A stretch of 64,000 nucleotides of DNA, taken from the NCBI GenBank assembly GCA_913051935.1, contig CAJXCU010000005.1, positions 1-64,000 of the forward strand, given 5' to 3'. Below are positions 34,228 to 44,300 of this stretch, one piece after another. The notes beneath the pieces were generated by a model. It made no database searches. It had not been told where the DNA came from and saw only the letters and a program-made list of their open reading frames with translations. Each line of letters begins with the position of its first letter. Position 1 is the stretch's first letter. The translations under genes were made by a program, and so were the position numbers. This stretch comes from an uncultured Flavobacteriales bacterium (GTDB lineage: Bacteria > Bacteroidota > Bacteroidia > Flavobacteriales_D > Crocinitomicaceae).

Positions 34228-35250
34228 ATGGTTCATTTTCATACACAATTAATCAAGTGGTATGACACACACAAGAGGGATTTACCTTGGCGGCACACAA
34301 GAGATCCGTATAAAATATGGTTGAGTGAAATTATTCTTCAACAGACGCGTGTTGCGCAGGGGCTTTCTTATTATGAAAAGTTTGTTTCTACTCACCCAAC
34401 GGTATCTTCGCTTGCAAGCGCTTCCGAAGAGGAGGTTTTGAGCTTGTGGAAAGGGTTGGGCTATTACTCGCGTGCCAGAAACCTTCTTAAGACGGCTAGA
34501 CAAGTTCAAGATGAATTTAAAGGAGAGTTTCCAAGGACATATAATGAATTGATTAAATTGACAGGGGTGGGGCCGTACACAGCTGCAGCCATATCTTCTT
34601 TTTGTTTTGATGAGCCAAGAGCGGTCTTAGATGGCAATGTTTTTCGCGTACTGAGTAGGCTTTATGATATTGATACACCAATAAATACAACAAAAGGTCA
34701 AAAAGAGTTTAGCGAATTAGCTGAAGCCATGTTAAATAGCAAACATCCTGCAAAACACAATCAGGCAATAATGGAATTTGGCGCCCTACAGTGTGCTCCA
34801 AAAAACCCTCAATGCCCGCGCTGTCCTATATTAATAGAGTGCGTCAGTCACAACAAGGGAACCATAGAGGTTAGGCCACAAAAAGTTAAAAAAGTCAAAA
34901 AAAAGAAAAGGTATTTCCTCTACACTGTTTTTATTGACAGAAAAAATAAAAAGGTTTATTTGAAAAAGAGAACAGAGAAGGATATTTGGTTCAATTTGTA
35001 TGACTTTCATCTCTTTGAATACACTTCTCAAGAGGATTTTGAAGCGATGATTAAGACCAAAGGCGTTGTCACAAAAAAACACCTACTTACCCACCAAACG
35101 CTTTATGTTGGGTTTTTATTACAGGATGCAAATGTTCATGAGGGCAGGTTAAAAAGCTTACAGCCTTATGATATGGGAGAGATTAAAAAACTTCCAATGC
35201 CTATACTGCACGAGAAATATATCCTGGAGCACCTTGATTTTCTTGTTTAG
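34228..35250 (+). CDS. mutY: A/G-specific adenine glycosylase MutY
   Basis: Removes adenine mispaired with 8-oxoguanine. The helix-hairpin-helix is LTGVGPYTAAAISSF (about 110-124) and the catalytic Asp lies in AVLDGNVFRVLSR near residue 136. The iron-sulfur cluster cysteines follow the C-x6-C-x2-C-x5-C pattern in CAPKNPQCPRCPILIEC. The C-terminal NUDIX-like domain that recognises 8-oxoguanine is present. Divergent from the HU-type gene. Confidence 0.95.
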   Translation: MVHFHTQLIKWYDTHKRDLPWRHTRDPYKIWLSEIILQQTRVAQGLSYYEKFVSTHPTVSSLASASEEEVLSLWKGLGYYSRARNLLKTARQVQDEFKGEFPRTYNELIKLTGVGPYTAAAISSFCFDEPRAVLDGNVFRVLSRLYDIDTPINTTKGQKEFSELAEAMLNSKHPAKHNQAIMEFGALQCAPKNPQCPRCPILIECVSHNKGTIEVRPQKVKKVKKKKRYFLYTVFIDRKNKKVYLKKRTEKDIWFNLYDFHLFEYTSQEDFEAMIKTKGVVTKKHLLTHQTLYVGFLLQDANVHEGRLKSLQPYDMGEIKKLPMPILHEKYILEHLDFLV

Positions 35251-35270
35251 TGATTAAAGGTGTATTTTTG
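35243..35270 (+). promoter_or_regulatory. Promoter of the pdxA operon
   Basis: TTG at 35243-35245 and TATTTTTG at 35263-35270 are separated by 17 bases and match the Bacteroidota pattern. Transcription would start near 35275, about 37 bases before the pdxA ATG. The -33 part lies within the end of mutY. Confidence 0.55.
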
Positions 35271-35311
35271 TCTCGCGAAAAACACAAGGGTTTTTTAATG
35301 CATTAAAAACA

Positions 35312-36406
35312 ATGAAAATGGCTAAAAGCGTGAGAGTTGGTATTACAATTGGTGATAAAAATGGAGTTGGGCCTGAGGTTATTTTAAAAGCGCTCGAAGA
35401 TGAGCGTATAATGTCTGGAATAATCCCTATCATATACGGTTGCGATTCTGTTTTACAGCATTATAAACACTCGCTAGGAATGGATCAGCTTAGTTTTGAA
35501 CTTATTTCTTCGGCAAAAAAAGCGCAACAAAAAAAAATAAACATAGTGAATGTCTTAAATGACAAAAGTCTTGTGAAAGAAGGCCAAGAAGAAGAGTCTT
35601 CAGGTAAGCTAGCAATTAAGTCAATTGAGGCGGCAAGTGAAGATATTTCCTCAGGATTAATAGACGCTATAGTTACAGCGCCAATTTCAAAAAACGTTTG
35701 TCAAAATGCTGGTTTTGATTTTCCGGGACACACAGAGTTTTTTATATCCATGTCGAATGGCGCGGAAGGGATAATGATTCTTACATCCTCTTTAATGAAG
35801 ATTGCTTTAGTTACGACCCATGTCCCATTAAAAGATGTTCCATCGATAATCACAAAAGAAGCCATAAAATTAAAAGCAGAGGTTTTTCATCATTCTCTAC
35901 AAAAGGACTTTGGTATTTTAAACCCAAAAATCGCAATCCTCTCTTTGAATCCTCATTCAGGAGAAAATGGGAAAATTGGCACCGAGGAAATCGAGGTTAT
36001 TGCACCCGCAATTAATACCCTCAGAACTGAAAACATTCTTGCTTTTGGGCCATTTCCTACAGATGGTTTTTTTGGGTCCTCAGCGCCTTCAAATTATGAT
36101 GGTGTTCTTGCGATGTATCATGACCAAGGACTTTCTGTCTTCAAGGCATTATCTTTCGATGAAGGAGTGAATTACACCGCGGGCCTCCCAATTGTAAGAA
36201 CTTCACCCGATCATGGAACAGCGTTTGATATTGCGGGAAAAAATATAGCGTCTGCAACCTCAATGCGCAACGCGTTGTATTCTGCTGCTGATATTTTTGC
36301 CAACAGAGCACAACACAAAAACCTTAACGCGGACCCGTTGCCTGTAAAAAAAAGAGAAAAAGCAGACAATTGGCGTTCAAAACCAAGGGATTCAAAAAAA
36401 AATTAA
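35312..36406 (+). CDS. pdxA: 4-hydroxythreonine-4-phosphate dehydrogenase
   Basis: NAD-dependent step of pyridoxal phosphate synthesis. Family features: GITIGDKNGVGPEVILKAL at the start, metal-binding His residues in FPGHTEFF, TTHVPLKDV and MYHDQGL, and TSPDHGTAFDIAG. The 364 residues include a short basic tail beyond the usual end. Two ATG codons (35312 and 35318) are possible starts. It heads the run that ends with accC. Confidence 0.95.
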   Translation: MKMAKSVRVGITIGDKNGVGPEVILKALEDERIMSGIIPIIYGCDSVLQHYKHSLGMDQLSFELISSAKKAQQKKINIVNVLNDKSLVKEGQEEESSGKLAIKSIEAASEDISSGLIDAIVTAPISKNVCQNAGFDFPGHTEFFISMSNGAEGIMILTSSLMKIALVTTHVPLKDVPSIITKEAIKLKAEVFHHSLQKDFGILNPKIAILSLNPHSGENGKIGTEEIEVIAPAINTLRTENILAFGPFPTDGFFGSSAPSNYDGVLAMYHDQGLSVFKALSFDEGVNYTAGLPIVRTSPDHGTAFDIAGKNIASATSMRNALYSAADIFANRAQHKNLNADPLPVKKREKADNWRSKPRDSKKN

Positions 36407-36414
36407 TACATTTG
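36407..36414 (+). promoter_or_regulatory. Possible internal promoter for DUF177-rpmF-plsX-fabH
   Basis: TACATTTG is an exact TAnnTTTG match directly after the pdxA stop codon and 22 bases before the GTG at 36437. No good TTG element was found at the usual distance. It would separate the ribosomal and lipid genes from pdxA. Confidence 0.4.
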
Positions 36415-36436
36415 CCGTCCCATTTTAGTATTACAA

Positions 36437-36946
36437 GTGCATAAAAATTTAGATATTCCGTTTGTAGGCCTGAAACAAGGGGTGCACAATTTCAATTTTG
36501 AAATTAGCAATACGTTCTTTGATGCTTTTCCTTTTTCCATCGTTGAAAAAGGATCTATTTCTGTCGAGTTGTCTTTGGATAAAAAAGATACATTAATGAT
36601 CGGTTCCTACAAAGTCACGGGAACTGTAGTTTCAAACTGTGTTACATGTAACGAGCAGTTTGACGCACCGATTAGTGGTGAGATGAAGATTTACTATAAG
36701 TTCGGCGATGAAAACGAGGATGATGAAAATTTAATTGTTTTACCACCCGAAGCATATAAAATTGAACCCGCTCAACAGATTTACGAGCTGATAACTGTTT
36801 CTCTGAGCGCAAACCCTAGGCATAAAGAAGGGGAATGCAACCAAGAAGTATTATCTTTGCTCAAAAGGTATCAAAAAGAGGCGAACGAAAATAAAAATAA
36901 AGAAGTTGATCCTAGATGGGATAAACTGAATAAGTTGAATAAATAA
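36437..36946 (+). CDS. DUF177 (YceD) family protein
   Basis: A 169-residue protein of the family that almost always precedes rpmF; in E. coli YceD and in plants the family is linked to 23S rRNA accumulation. Typical parts are the two Cys in [13 protein letters not shown], which can bind metal, and the acidic [11 protein letters not shown] stretch. The start is GTG at 36437, since the conserved IPFVGLKQG follows soon after. The next gene is rpmF, 10 bases away. Confidence 0.85.
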   Translation: MHKNLDIPFVGLKQGVHNFNFEISNTFFDAFPFSIVEKGSISVELSLDKKDTLMIGSYKVTGTVVSNCVTCNEQFDAPISGEMKIYYKFGDENEDDENLIVLPPEAYKIEPAQQIYELITVSLSANPRHKEGECNQEVLSLLKRYQKEANENKNKEVDPRWDKLNKLNK

Positions 36947-36956
36947 AAGACTTGCA

Positions 36957-37148
36957 ATGGCACATCCAAAAAGAAAAATCTCGAAAACGAGAAGAGATAA
37001 AAGAAGAACTCACGTTAAAGCAACAGCTAGTAATGTAGCGACTTGCCCGACAACAGGACAGCCTCATTTATTTCACCATGCACATTGGCATGAAGGAAAA
37101 CTTTACTATAAAGGAAAGGTGATAGCTGAAAAAGCTATCGAAGCCTAA
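36957..37148 (+). CDS. rpmF: 50S ribosomal protein L32
   Basis: Small basic protein of 63 residues: [21 protein letters not shown] at the front and [19 protein letters not shown] in the second half. It has only one cysteine, so the four-cysteine zinc ribbon of other L32 proteins is missing; this is normal for Bacteroidota. It sits between DUF177 and plsX as in most bacteria. Confidence 0.95.
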   Translation: MAHPKRKISKTRRDKRRTHVKATASNVATCPTTGQPHLFHHAHWHEGKLYYKGKVIAEKAIEA

Positions 37149-37162
37149 TCATATCTCATAAC

Positions 37163-38098
37163 ATGAGAATTGGTTTGGATGTTTCTGGTGGTGATTTTGC
37201 ACCAACAGCAAACTTGGATGGTGTTTATTTAGCCATGCAAGAACTTTCTGAGTCAACCTTTTTTCTTTTCGGCGACCAGGAAAAAATCACCAAACACAAA
37301 TCATTTGAGAATCTTGATCCAGAGCGTATCAAAGTTGTCAATGCTCCGCAAACCATTTCATATAATGATCATCCCGCTCGAGCAGTTTTGAAAAAGCCAA
37401 AAAGCTCAATTGCTGTTGGTTTAAATTGGTTGTCGACCCGAAAAATAGATGTTTTTTCGAGTACAGGAAATACGGGAGCAATGCTCGTGGGCTCAATATA
37501 CAAGTCAACTACAATACCAGGAGTTATTCGCCCGTGTATTACCTCAACACTTCCCACAATCAATGGGGACAAAACTGTCTTACTTGATGTGGGATCAAAT
37601 GCTGATTGTAAGGCTGATGTCTTATGCCAGTTCGCAGTTTTAGGGTCTATTTATGCCAAGCACGTTTTTTCAAAAAAGCGCCCAAAAGTAGCGCTGTTAA
37701 ATATTGGTGAAGAGGAGTCTAAAGGAAATCTTTTGACCATAGCCGCCCATGAACTATTAAAAACACAAGATGACATTCACTTTATTGGCAATCTTGAAGG
37801 GAGGGATATTTTCTCGGGCAAAGCTGATGTAATTGTTTGTGACGGCTTTACAGGAAATATTGTTTTGAAACAAGCAGAAGGAATTTTTTCACTCATGAAG
37901 AAGCGTGGAATAAAAGACGAATATTTTGACAGCTTTAATTACGAAAACTACGGTGGAACGCCAATTTTAGGAATAAGAGGTAACGTAATTATCGGTCACG
38001 GCATTTCAAATGATATCGCAATTAAAAATATGTTGTTACATTCGTATGAAGTTGCAAGCTCAGGGCTCGCCAAAAAAATTAAAAAAGCATTCAAATAA
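37163..38098 (+). CDS. plsX: Phosphate acyltransferase PlsX
   Basis: Converts acyl-ACP and phosphate to acyl-phosphate for phosphatidic acid synthesis. Recognised by GLDVSGGDFAPTANLDG (usually DAMGGDxAP), SSTGNTGAMLVGSI and VCDGFTGNIVLKQAEG. Length 311 is normal. Its stop codon directly abuts the fabH ATG, so the two are likely translated together. Confidence 0.95.
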   Translation: MRIGLDVSGGDFAPTANLDGVYLAMQELSESTFFLFGDQEKITKHKSFENLDPERIKVVNAPQTISYNDHPARAVLKKPKSSIAVGLNWLSTRKIDVFSSTGNTGAMLVGSIYKSTTIPGVIRPCITSTLPTINGDKTVLLDVGSNADCKADVLCQFAVLGSIYAKHVFSKKRPKVALLNIGEEESKGNLLTIAAHELLKTQDDIHFIGNLEGRDIFSGKADVIVCDGFTGNIVLKQAEGIFSLMKKRGIKDEYFDSFNYENYGGTPILGIRGNVIIGHGISNDIAIKNMLLHSYEVASSGLAKKIKKAFK

Positions 38099-39085
38099 AT
38101 GAAAACAACAGCGGCGATTAAGGGTGTCTATGGTTATGTGCCTGATAATGTGGTCACTAATCACGACTTGGCCAAAGTTGTTGATACCAACGACGAGTGG
38201 ATTACTAGCAGAACAGGCATTAAAGAAAGGAGGCACCAGGTTGAAGGCGCGTCTTCTGACATGGCTCAAATGGCAGTTGATGGTTTGCTAAAAAAGTTGG
38301 ATGTTAATCCGCTAGAGATTGATCTTGTTGTAGTGGCAACAGTAACCCCGGATTATCCATTTCCGTCAACAGCAAATGTGCTTTGTGACAAGTCTGGAAT
38401 GAAGAACGCATGGGGATTTGATTTGAAAGCGGCTTGTTCAGGGTTTATCTATGCCCTTTCTACAGGAGCTCAATTCATAGAATCAGGGAAATACAAAAAG
38501 GTGATTGTGGTAGGTGTAGATAAAATGACATCGATTATTGACTTTGAAGATAGAACCACTTGTATTATTTTTGGAGATGGCGCGGGTGCTGTTCTTCTTG
38601 AGCCAGATAAAGAAGGGCTCGGGGTCCAGGACTTTATTTTAAAAAGCGATGGTTCAGGACGAGAGTATTTGGTTCAACCAGGAGGAGGGTCGCTTCACCC
38701 ACCAACCCATGAAACGGTCGATAATAGAATGCATTTTGTGAAGCAAGAAGGAAAGCAGGTTTTTAAGTTTGCCGTAACCAATATGGCTGATGTGTCCGCA
38801 GAAATAATGGAAAAAAACAACCTCCAAAGCGAAGATGTAGATTGGCTTGTTCCCCACCAGGCTAACCTAAGAATTATTGATGCAACTGCGAATAGGATGG
38901 GGTTGCCGAAAGAAAAAGTAATGATTAATATTCAAAAATATGGAAACACCACTGCTGCAACTTTGCCATTGTGCTTGTGGGATTATGAAAACCAGCTCAA
39001 AAAAGGGGACAATATCGTTTTATCGGCCTTTGGAGGAGGATTTACTTGGGGAGCGGTTTATTTAAAATGGGCATACAATTCTTAG
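38099..39085 (+). CDS. fabH: 3-oxoacyl-ACP synthase III
   Basis: Starts fatty acid synthesis by condensing acetyl-CoA or branched acyl-CoA with malonyl-ACP. The triad is visible: Cys113 in [11 protein letters not shown], His in VPHQANLRI and Asn in [22 protein letters not shown] near residue 35 is the usual CoA-binding start. Length 328 is normal. It follows plsX without a gap, and accB begins 23 bases later. Confidence 0.96.
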   Translation: MKTTAAIKGVYGYVPDNVVTNHDLAKVVDTNDEWITSRTGIKERRHQVEGASSDMAQMAVDGLLKKLDVNPLEIDLVVVATVTPDYPFPSTANVLCDKSGMKNAWGFDLKAACSGFIYALSTGAQFIESGKYKKVIVVGVDKMTSIIDFEDRTTCIIFGDGAGAVLLEPDKEGLGVQDFILKSDGSGREYLVQPGGGSLHPPTHETVDNRMHFVKQEGKQVFKFAVTNMADVSAEIMEKNNLQSEDVDWLVPHQANLRIIDATANRMGLPKEKVMINIQKYGNTTAATLPLCLWDYENQLKKGDNIVLSAFGGGFTWGAVYLKWAYNS

Positions 39086-39108
39086 TCGTAAAATAAAAAC
39101 TAAACATT

Positions 39109-39600
39109 ATGAATTTTGATGAAATTAAAGATTTAATAAAGCTTGTTTCTAAGACAGGTCTAGGGAAGGTTAAAATCGAAAAAGAAGATTTCCAAATTAC
39201 AATTTCGGGAAATAAGAACAGTAAGGCTGAGCAGCCGATTATTGTTCAATCACCTCAGCCAACCATGATGGCGCCCCCGGCTGCGGCCCCGGCCCCGGCA
39301 TTAGATTCAGCGCCAACATCTCAAGCAAAGGAGAAGCCTGCCAAAACAGAAGAGGACAATTTAGTTACAATCAATTCTCCAATGATTGGAACGTTTTATC
39401 GTTCCTCAGGTCCGGATAAAGATGCTTTTGTTAATGTGGGAAGTACTTTCACGGTTGGCGATAAGTTGTGTATCGTTGAGGCCATGAAAACATTTAACGA
39501 AATTGAAGCGGAAATATCTGGCAAAATTGTTAAAGTTTTGGTTGATGATGCAAGCCCTGTAGATTATGACCAACCCTTATTCATGGTTGAGCCAGCTTAA
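39109..39600 (+). CDS. accB: Biotin carboxyl carrier protein of acetyl-CoA carboxylase
   Basis: Carries carboxybiotin from AccC to the carboxyltransferase. Biotin is attached at Lys127 in [14 protein letters not shown] flexible Ala/Pro-rich linker lies at about 50-80, and the biotinyl domain covers about 84-163. Asparagine-free hammerhead features ([13 protein letters not shown], the AccB thumb) are present. accC follows 14 bases later. Confidence 0.95.
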   Translation: MNFDEIKDLIKLVSKTGLGKVKIEKEDFQITISGNKNSKAEQPIIVQSPQPTMMAPPAAAPAPALDSAPTSQAKEKPAKTEEDNLVTINSPMIGTFYRSSGPDKDAFVNVGSTFTVGDKLCIVEAMKTFNEIEAEISGKIVKVLVDDASPVDYDQPLFMVEPA

Positions 39601-39614
39601 TAAAACTTACGAAC

Positions 39615-40949
39615 ATGTTCAAAAAAATATTAATTGCCAACAGGGGAGAAATAGCGTTGAGGGTTATCAGAACCTGTAAAGAAATGGGAATAAAAACGGT
39701 TGCTGTTTATTCAACTGCTGATAAAGATTCTTTACCGGTTCGTTTTGCAGATGAAGCAGTTTGTATAGGTCCTCCGCTTAGCGCAAAGTCTTATTTATCA
39801 ATACCAAGTATTATTGCTGCTGCAGAAATTACAAATGCGGATGCAATCCATCCGGGGTATGGGTTTTTATCAGAAAACGAACAGTTTTCCAAGGTTTGTC
39901 AAGAGCACAATATAAAATTTATAGGTGCCCTTCCAGAGCAAATCTCAGGAATGGGAGATAAGGCTACGGCGAAAGCAACAATGATAAAGGCAGGAGTTCC
40001 TTGTATTCCCGGTTCTAAGGGCTTGCTCAAGGACACTGAGGAGGCTAAGAAAAAAGCCAAGGTTGTAAAGTATCCAGTTATTCTTAAAGCGACCGCTGGT
40101 GGTGGTGGAAAAGGTATGCGAATCGTCTCGAAAGAGTCCGATCTTGAAGCGGCTTGGGATTCCGCTAAGCAAGAGGCGGCAGCAGCTTTTGGTAATGACG
40201 GTCTTTACATGGAAAAGTACATAGAGGAGCCTCGCCACATTGAAATTCAAATTGCCGGAGATCAATTCGGAAATGCCTGCCACATGTCTGAACGAGATTG
40301 CTCTATTCAAAGGAGACACCAAAAACTTGTAGAAGAAACACCATCTCCGTTCATGACGGACGCCCTGAGAAAGAAAATGGGTGAGGCCGCTGTAAAGGCA
40401 ACAAAAGCTGTAAACTATGAAGGTGTAGGAACGGTAGAGTTTTTAGTGGATAAAAACAGAGATTTTTATTTCATGGAAATGAACACTAGAATTCAAGTTG
40501 AGCATACCATTACAGAGGAGGTAATCGGACATGATTTAATCAAAGAGCAAATCAAAATTGCAGCTGGAGAAAAAATATCGGGAAATGATTATTTTCCTAC
40601 AATGCACGCTATTCAATGCCGAATTAATGCTGAAGATCCGGCGCATGACTTTAGGCCTTGCCCTGGAAGGATAACGGATTATCACTGTCCAGGTGGACAC
40701 GGTATTAGAATAGATGCTCATGTTTATTCTGGATATACCATTCCTTCAAATTACGATTCAATGATCTCGAAGCTTATCGTTGTCGCTAGAACCCGAGACG
40801 AGGCAATTTTAAAGATGAAAAGAGCCCTTGGTGAATATATCATCGAAGGGGTGAAGACAACAATCCCTTTTCATCAAAAGCTTATGGAAGATCCAGATTT
40901 TGTAAAAGGAAACTTTACAACGAAATTTATGGAGTATTTTGAGTATTAA
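39615..40949 (+). CDS. accC: Biotin carboxylase subunit of acetyl-CoA carboxylase
   Basis: ATP-dependent carboxylation of biotin on AccB. ATP-grasp features: [21 protein letters not shown] at the start, the glycine-rich [11 protein letters not shown] near 165, [13 protein letters not shown] and [13 protein letters not shown] with the metal-binding Glu. Length 444 is normal for a separate subunit. The carboxyltransferase genes accA and accD are not in the window. Confidence 0.96.
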   Translation: MFKKILIANRGEIALRVIRTCKEMGIKTVAVYSTADKDSLPVRFADEAVCIGPPLSAKSYLSIPSIIAAAEITNADAIHPGYGFLSENEQFSKVCQEHNIKFIGALPEQISGMGDKATAKATMIKAGVPCIPGSKGLLKDTEEAKKKAKVVKYPVILKATAGGGGKGMRIVSKESDLEAAWDSAKQEAAAAFGNDGLYMEKYIEEPRHIEIQIAGDQFGNACHMSERDCSIQRRHQKLVEETPSPFMTDALRKKMGEAAVKATKAVNYEGVGTVEFLVDKNRDFYFMEMNTRIQVEHTITEEVIGHDLIKEQIKIAAGEKISGNDYFPTMHAIQCRINAEDPAHDFRPCPGRITDYHCPGGHGIRIDAHVYSGYTIPSNYDSMISKLIVVARTRDEAILKMKRALGEYIIEGVKTTIPFHQKLMEDPDFVKGNFTTKFMEYFEY

Positions 40950-41020
40950 TTTACTCTAATAAGCAACCAATATCTTGGTTTTACGTTTCTAATGCGAGTT
41001 AAAAATCTTAAATTAGTTTC

Positions 41021-41353
41021 ATGAGAAAAATTACTGTTTCGATCATTTTATGTGCATTCGGCAATATTTTTTCTTTGGAGGCGCAAGTATCAACAAGCTT
41101 TAAGCAGCCAAGTATTGAGAAGAAGTCTGTGTTGGCTCCGGAAAAAGCCAAAGAGATTCAAAATCAAATAGCTAGAATTGATGCGCATCTTCAAGCGATA
41201 GAAACGAAAAAGACCTTTGTTCTTTCAAGTGTATCAGAAACGGAGCGAGCAACTGCTTCAGGATGGTTTGATTCTATGCAAGAGATACAAAATCAATTAA
41301 TTGCAAAAAAAACAAAGCTTGTTAATTACTTGAAAAGTTTTGGTGATGAATAG
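41021..41353 (+). CDS. Small exported protein coupled to the giant adhesin gene
   Basis: A 110-residue protein with a signal peptide (about 1-21, ending LEAQ), followed by a mostly helical stretch rich in Lys, Gln and Ala with heptad-like spacing (about 45-105). No family recognised. Its stop codon overlaps the start of the 2138-residue gene by eight bases (ATGAATAG), so translation is probably coupled, which suggests a function tied to the large protein, for example as partner or stabiliser. This is inference from position only. Confidence 0.65.
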   Translation: MRKITVSIILCAFGNIFSLEAQVSTSFKQPSIEKKSVLAPEKAKEIQNQIARIDAHLQAIETKKTFVLSSVSETERATASGWFDSMQEIQNQLIAKKTKLVNYLKSFGDE

Positions 41354-44300
41354 AATTCTATTTGCTTTTTCTGCTGTTTTCGTATGCTTTATTGCATTCT
41401 CTCAAGGAGGGGTTAATTGCCCTGAAATGGCTCCAATATGTACGGATGTTGGTCTCAATTTCACAGCCAACGCTGATGGCGATGAAGCAAGCACACTTGA
41501 TCCAGGGAATAATTATGATTGCTTAATAGGTCAACCAAACCCTACGTGGTACTATTTTCAAATAGCAACAGATGGAAACATCGAAATGGAGCTGGCGGCT
41601 ACCTTTGATATTGATTTTGCTATTTGGGGCCCCTTCTCTTCTTTGTCTGTTGCCCAAGCCGCTTGTGGTTCTCTCGGAAATCAGACACCTCCCGACCCAA
41701 ACAATGGTAATTTAGTGGATTGTAGTTTTTCTATAGCGGCGGTTGAAAACCCTGTAATAACAGGAGCTCTTACGGGTGAAGTTTATGTAATGTTAATTAC
41801 AAATTACGCTGGAATGGTACAAGATATTGCATTAACTCAAACTGGGGGTACTGGATCCACAGATTGTGACATAGTAATTAACCCTCCATGCTCAATTTCC
41901 GCCCTAAATACAACCGTTTCAGGATGTGATTTTATTACAAATAATTACAGTGTAACGGGCACAATAGAAACAACAAACCCGCCCACATCTGGGGATTTAG
42001 TTGTTGAGGATTGTGATGGAAATACATCTGTTATTGCTTCGGCACCCTTCAACGCTACCTCTTTTCCATTTACAATTAGTAATCTTTCTGCCAATGGAAG
42101 CGCATGTACCCTTCAAGCATATTTTACCTCCGAAACTGCTTGTTCACAAACAATTAATTATGTTTCTCCTGCCTGTATTAATAATTGTCCGGCATATGAA
42201 AATCAAGCATCTTCTCCTACAGAAGCCTGTGGAAATCAACAGTATTTTTTAGAGGTTCAAAATTCAGCATGTGATGGCATTGTGAATTTTGAAGTAATAG
42301 GCGATTATGGGACTTTTCCAACTGAAATTTCTTGGTCCATAACTAGTAATTTGACTGGAAATATTGTGGCTAGTGGCGCAGGTACGGCAGCAGGCGGGGC
42401 TTTCGCTGTTACCGTTGGGCCACTTGACCCGAACATTGAAGGTTCCATATTTGATTTGCAAGTAGAAGATGCCTGGGGCGACGGGTTTTCCGGTGGTGGC
42501 TATATTCAAGTTGAATCAGTTGACGGATCAACGGTTTATGCTGGTCCTATTGAGAACTTTGATGCGGTTACGAATCAGTATTTTAATACTGGAATTATTG
42601 TTTCACCTTCAACGATTAGTGTAGATGCACCTAATGGAACCATAACATCAAACATAGGTAATTGCGCGAATCATAGTGTGGCGATTACTTTAGAGAATAA
42701 TAACTATTGTACCCCAACGGTTGTCGATTTACCTTGGTCAATAACATGTGATTTGACTGGTGGTCTGATTGCAAGTGGTGTCCATACTGTAACGGTCTAT
42801 CCACAGGTACCCACTAGCGCATCAGATTTAGTTTCTATAGATTGGAATTCAACAACTTGCTCTTGGGAGGTTACTCCACAAAATGACTGTGGAGTTCTTG
42901 ACCTCGGTGTGTTATACTCTATATCCCCTGATCCGATGTCCTTGGGCCCGGCCTGTGCTGATGGAACAGAAGAATTTACGGTAACTTACCTAGGTTTTAT
43001 AAATGGACCAGACTGCTGCTCTACAGGAGGCCCACTCACACCAGCAACATATACCAATAGCCAGGTAACAACTGATTTTATTACACAAACAGCCTATGGT
43101 GGCACAAATAACGCTGCTTATGGTACGGTTCCAGCAAGCGGGGTAGGTGGAAACTCAACATCATTAACAATCAATGTATCAGGTTCAGGATATTGTTTTC
43201 CGAATGTGCCAACCGATCCGTTCGCTTTTCCTGTAGACCCCAATCCAGATTCATATTATGTCGATATATATGTTGACGGTGTACAGATAGCGATTTATGG
43301 CCCTCTTTATGATCCTCCCGGAAGTTTTAATTATTCTTTTTCTCACGCTGATTTGTTGGCCTCGGGAGTAACATACAATCAAAATAGCATCATCGAAGTC
43401 TATGTTTTTCCCAATCAGTTTGCTTATCTTGGGCCCCCAATTATCAATACGACTTATGTTCCTGGAGTAGATTGTAATACTTTAGCCGCGGGTGAATGGT
43501 CAGCGAGCAATTTTTCAATTGATGTAAATGCTACATACGAGCAACTCGTGCCTTCTCCAGCGAACTGCACCTTTGTTGTCAGTGAGCCATATACATGCTG
43601 CGTAACGAACTCAATTACCGCCTTACCACCTGCAAATGAAAATGTTGAATGTTTATTAGATGTTCCAGCTGCAGATATAAATTCAGTCACAAACATTGTA
43701 AGTAATTGCCCAACAGTAGTTGCTTTTGTTTCAGACGTATCTGATGGAAACACTTGTCCAGAGATTATTACACGTACCTATAGCGTATCTGACGATTGTG
43801 GAAACGTTACCAATCTTACGCAAACAATTACAATAAATGATTCTACCCCCCCAACAGCAATAGGCCCAATGGCACTGACAGTAGAATGTGTCGACGATGT
43901 TCCTGTAGCTGATATTTCTGTTGTGACTGCCGCCGACAATTGTACTGCAAATCCGACAGTATCCTTTGTTTCTGTGGCATATACTGCAGTTGACGGTTAT
44001 ATTGTAAATGATGATCTTTCTTGGATTTCTTCTACTTCAAATTTATTTCAAAGCCCAGACTACGATTTTTGTAATAGCCCGGTAAACTATTCGATATCTA
44101 CGCAAACATCAAGTTCATCAATTATTCCTGGAACTACTACACTTTTAATTCCGTCTGATATTAATACAGATAATTCTCCACAAGTTGATATCAATATTAA
44201 TTTTAACCAACCTGTTCAAAACCTTGGTATTTACGTAAAGGATTTAGACCAAAACCTAGACCCTACTAACGGCAACAATTTAGAAGAGTCATTATCTGAC

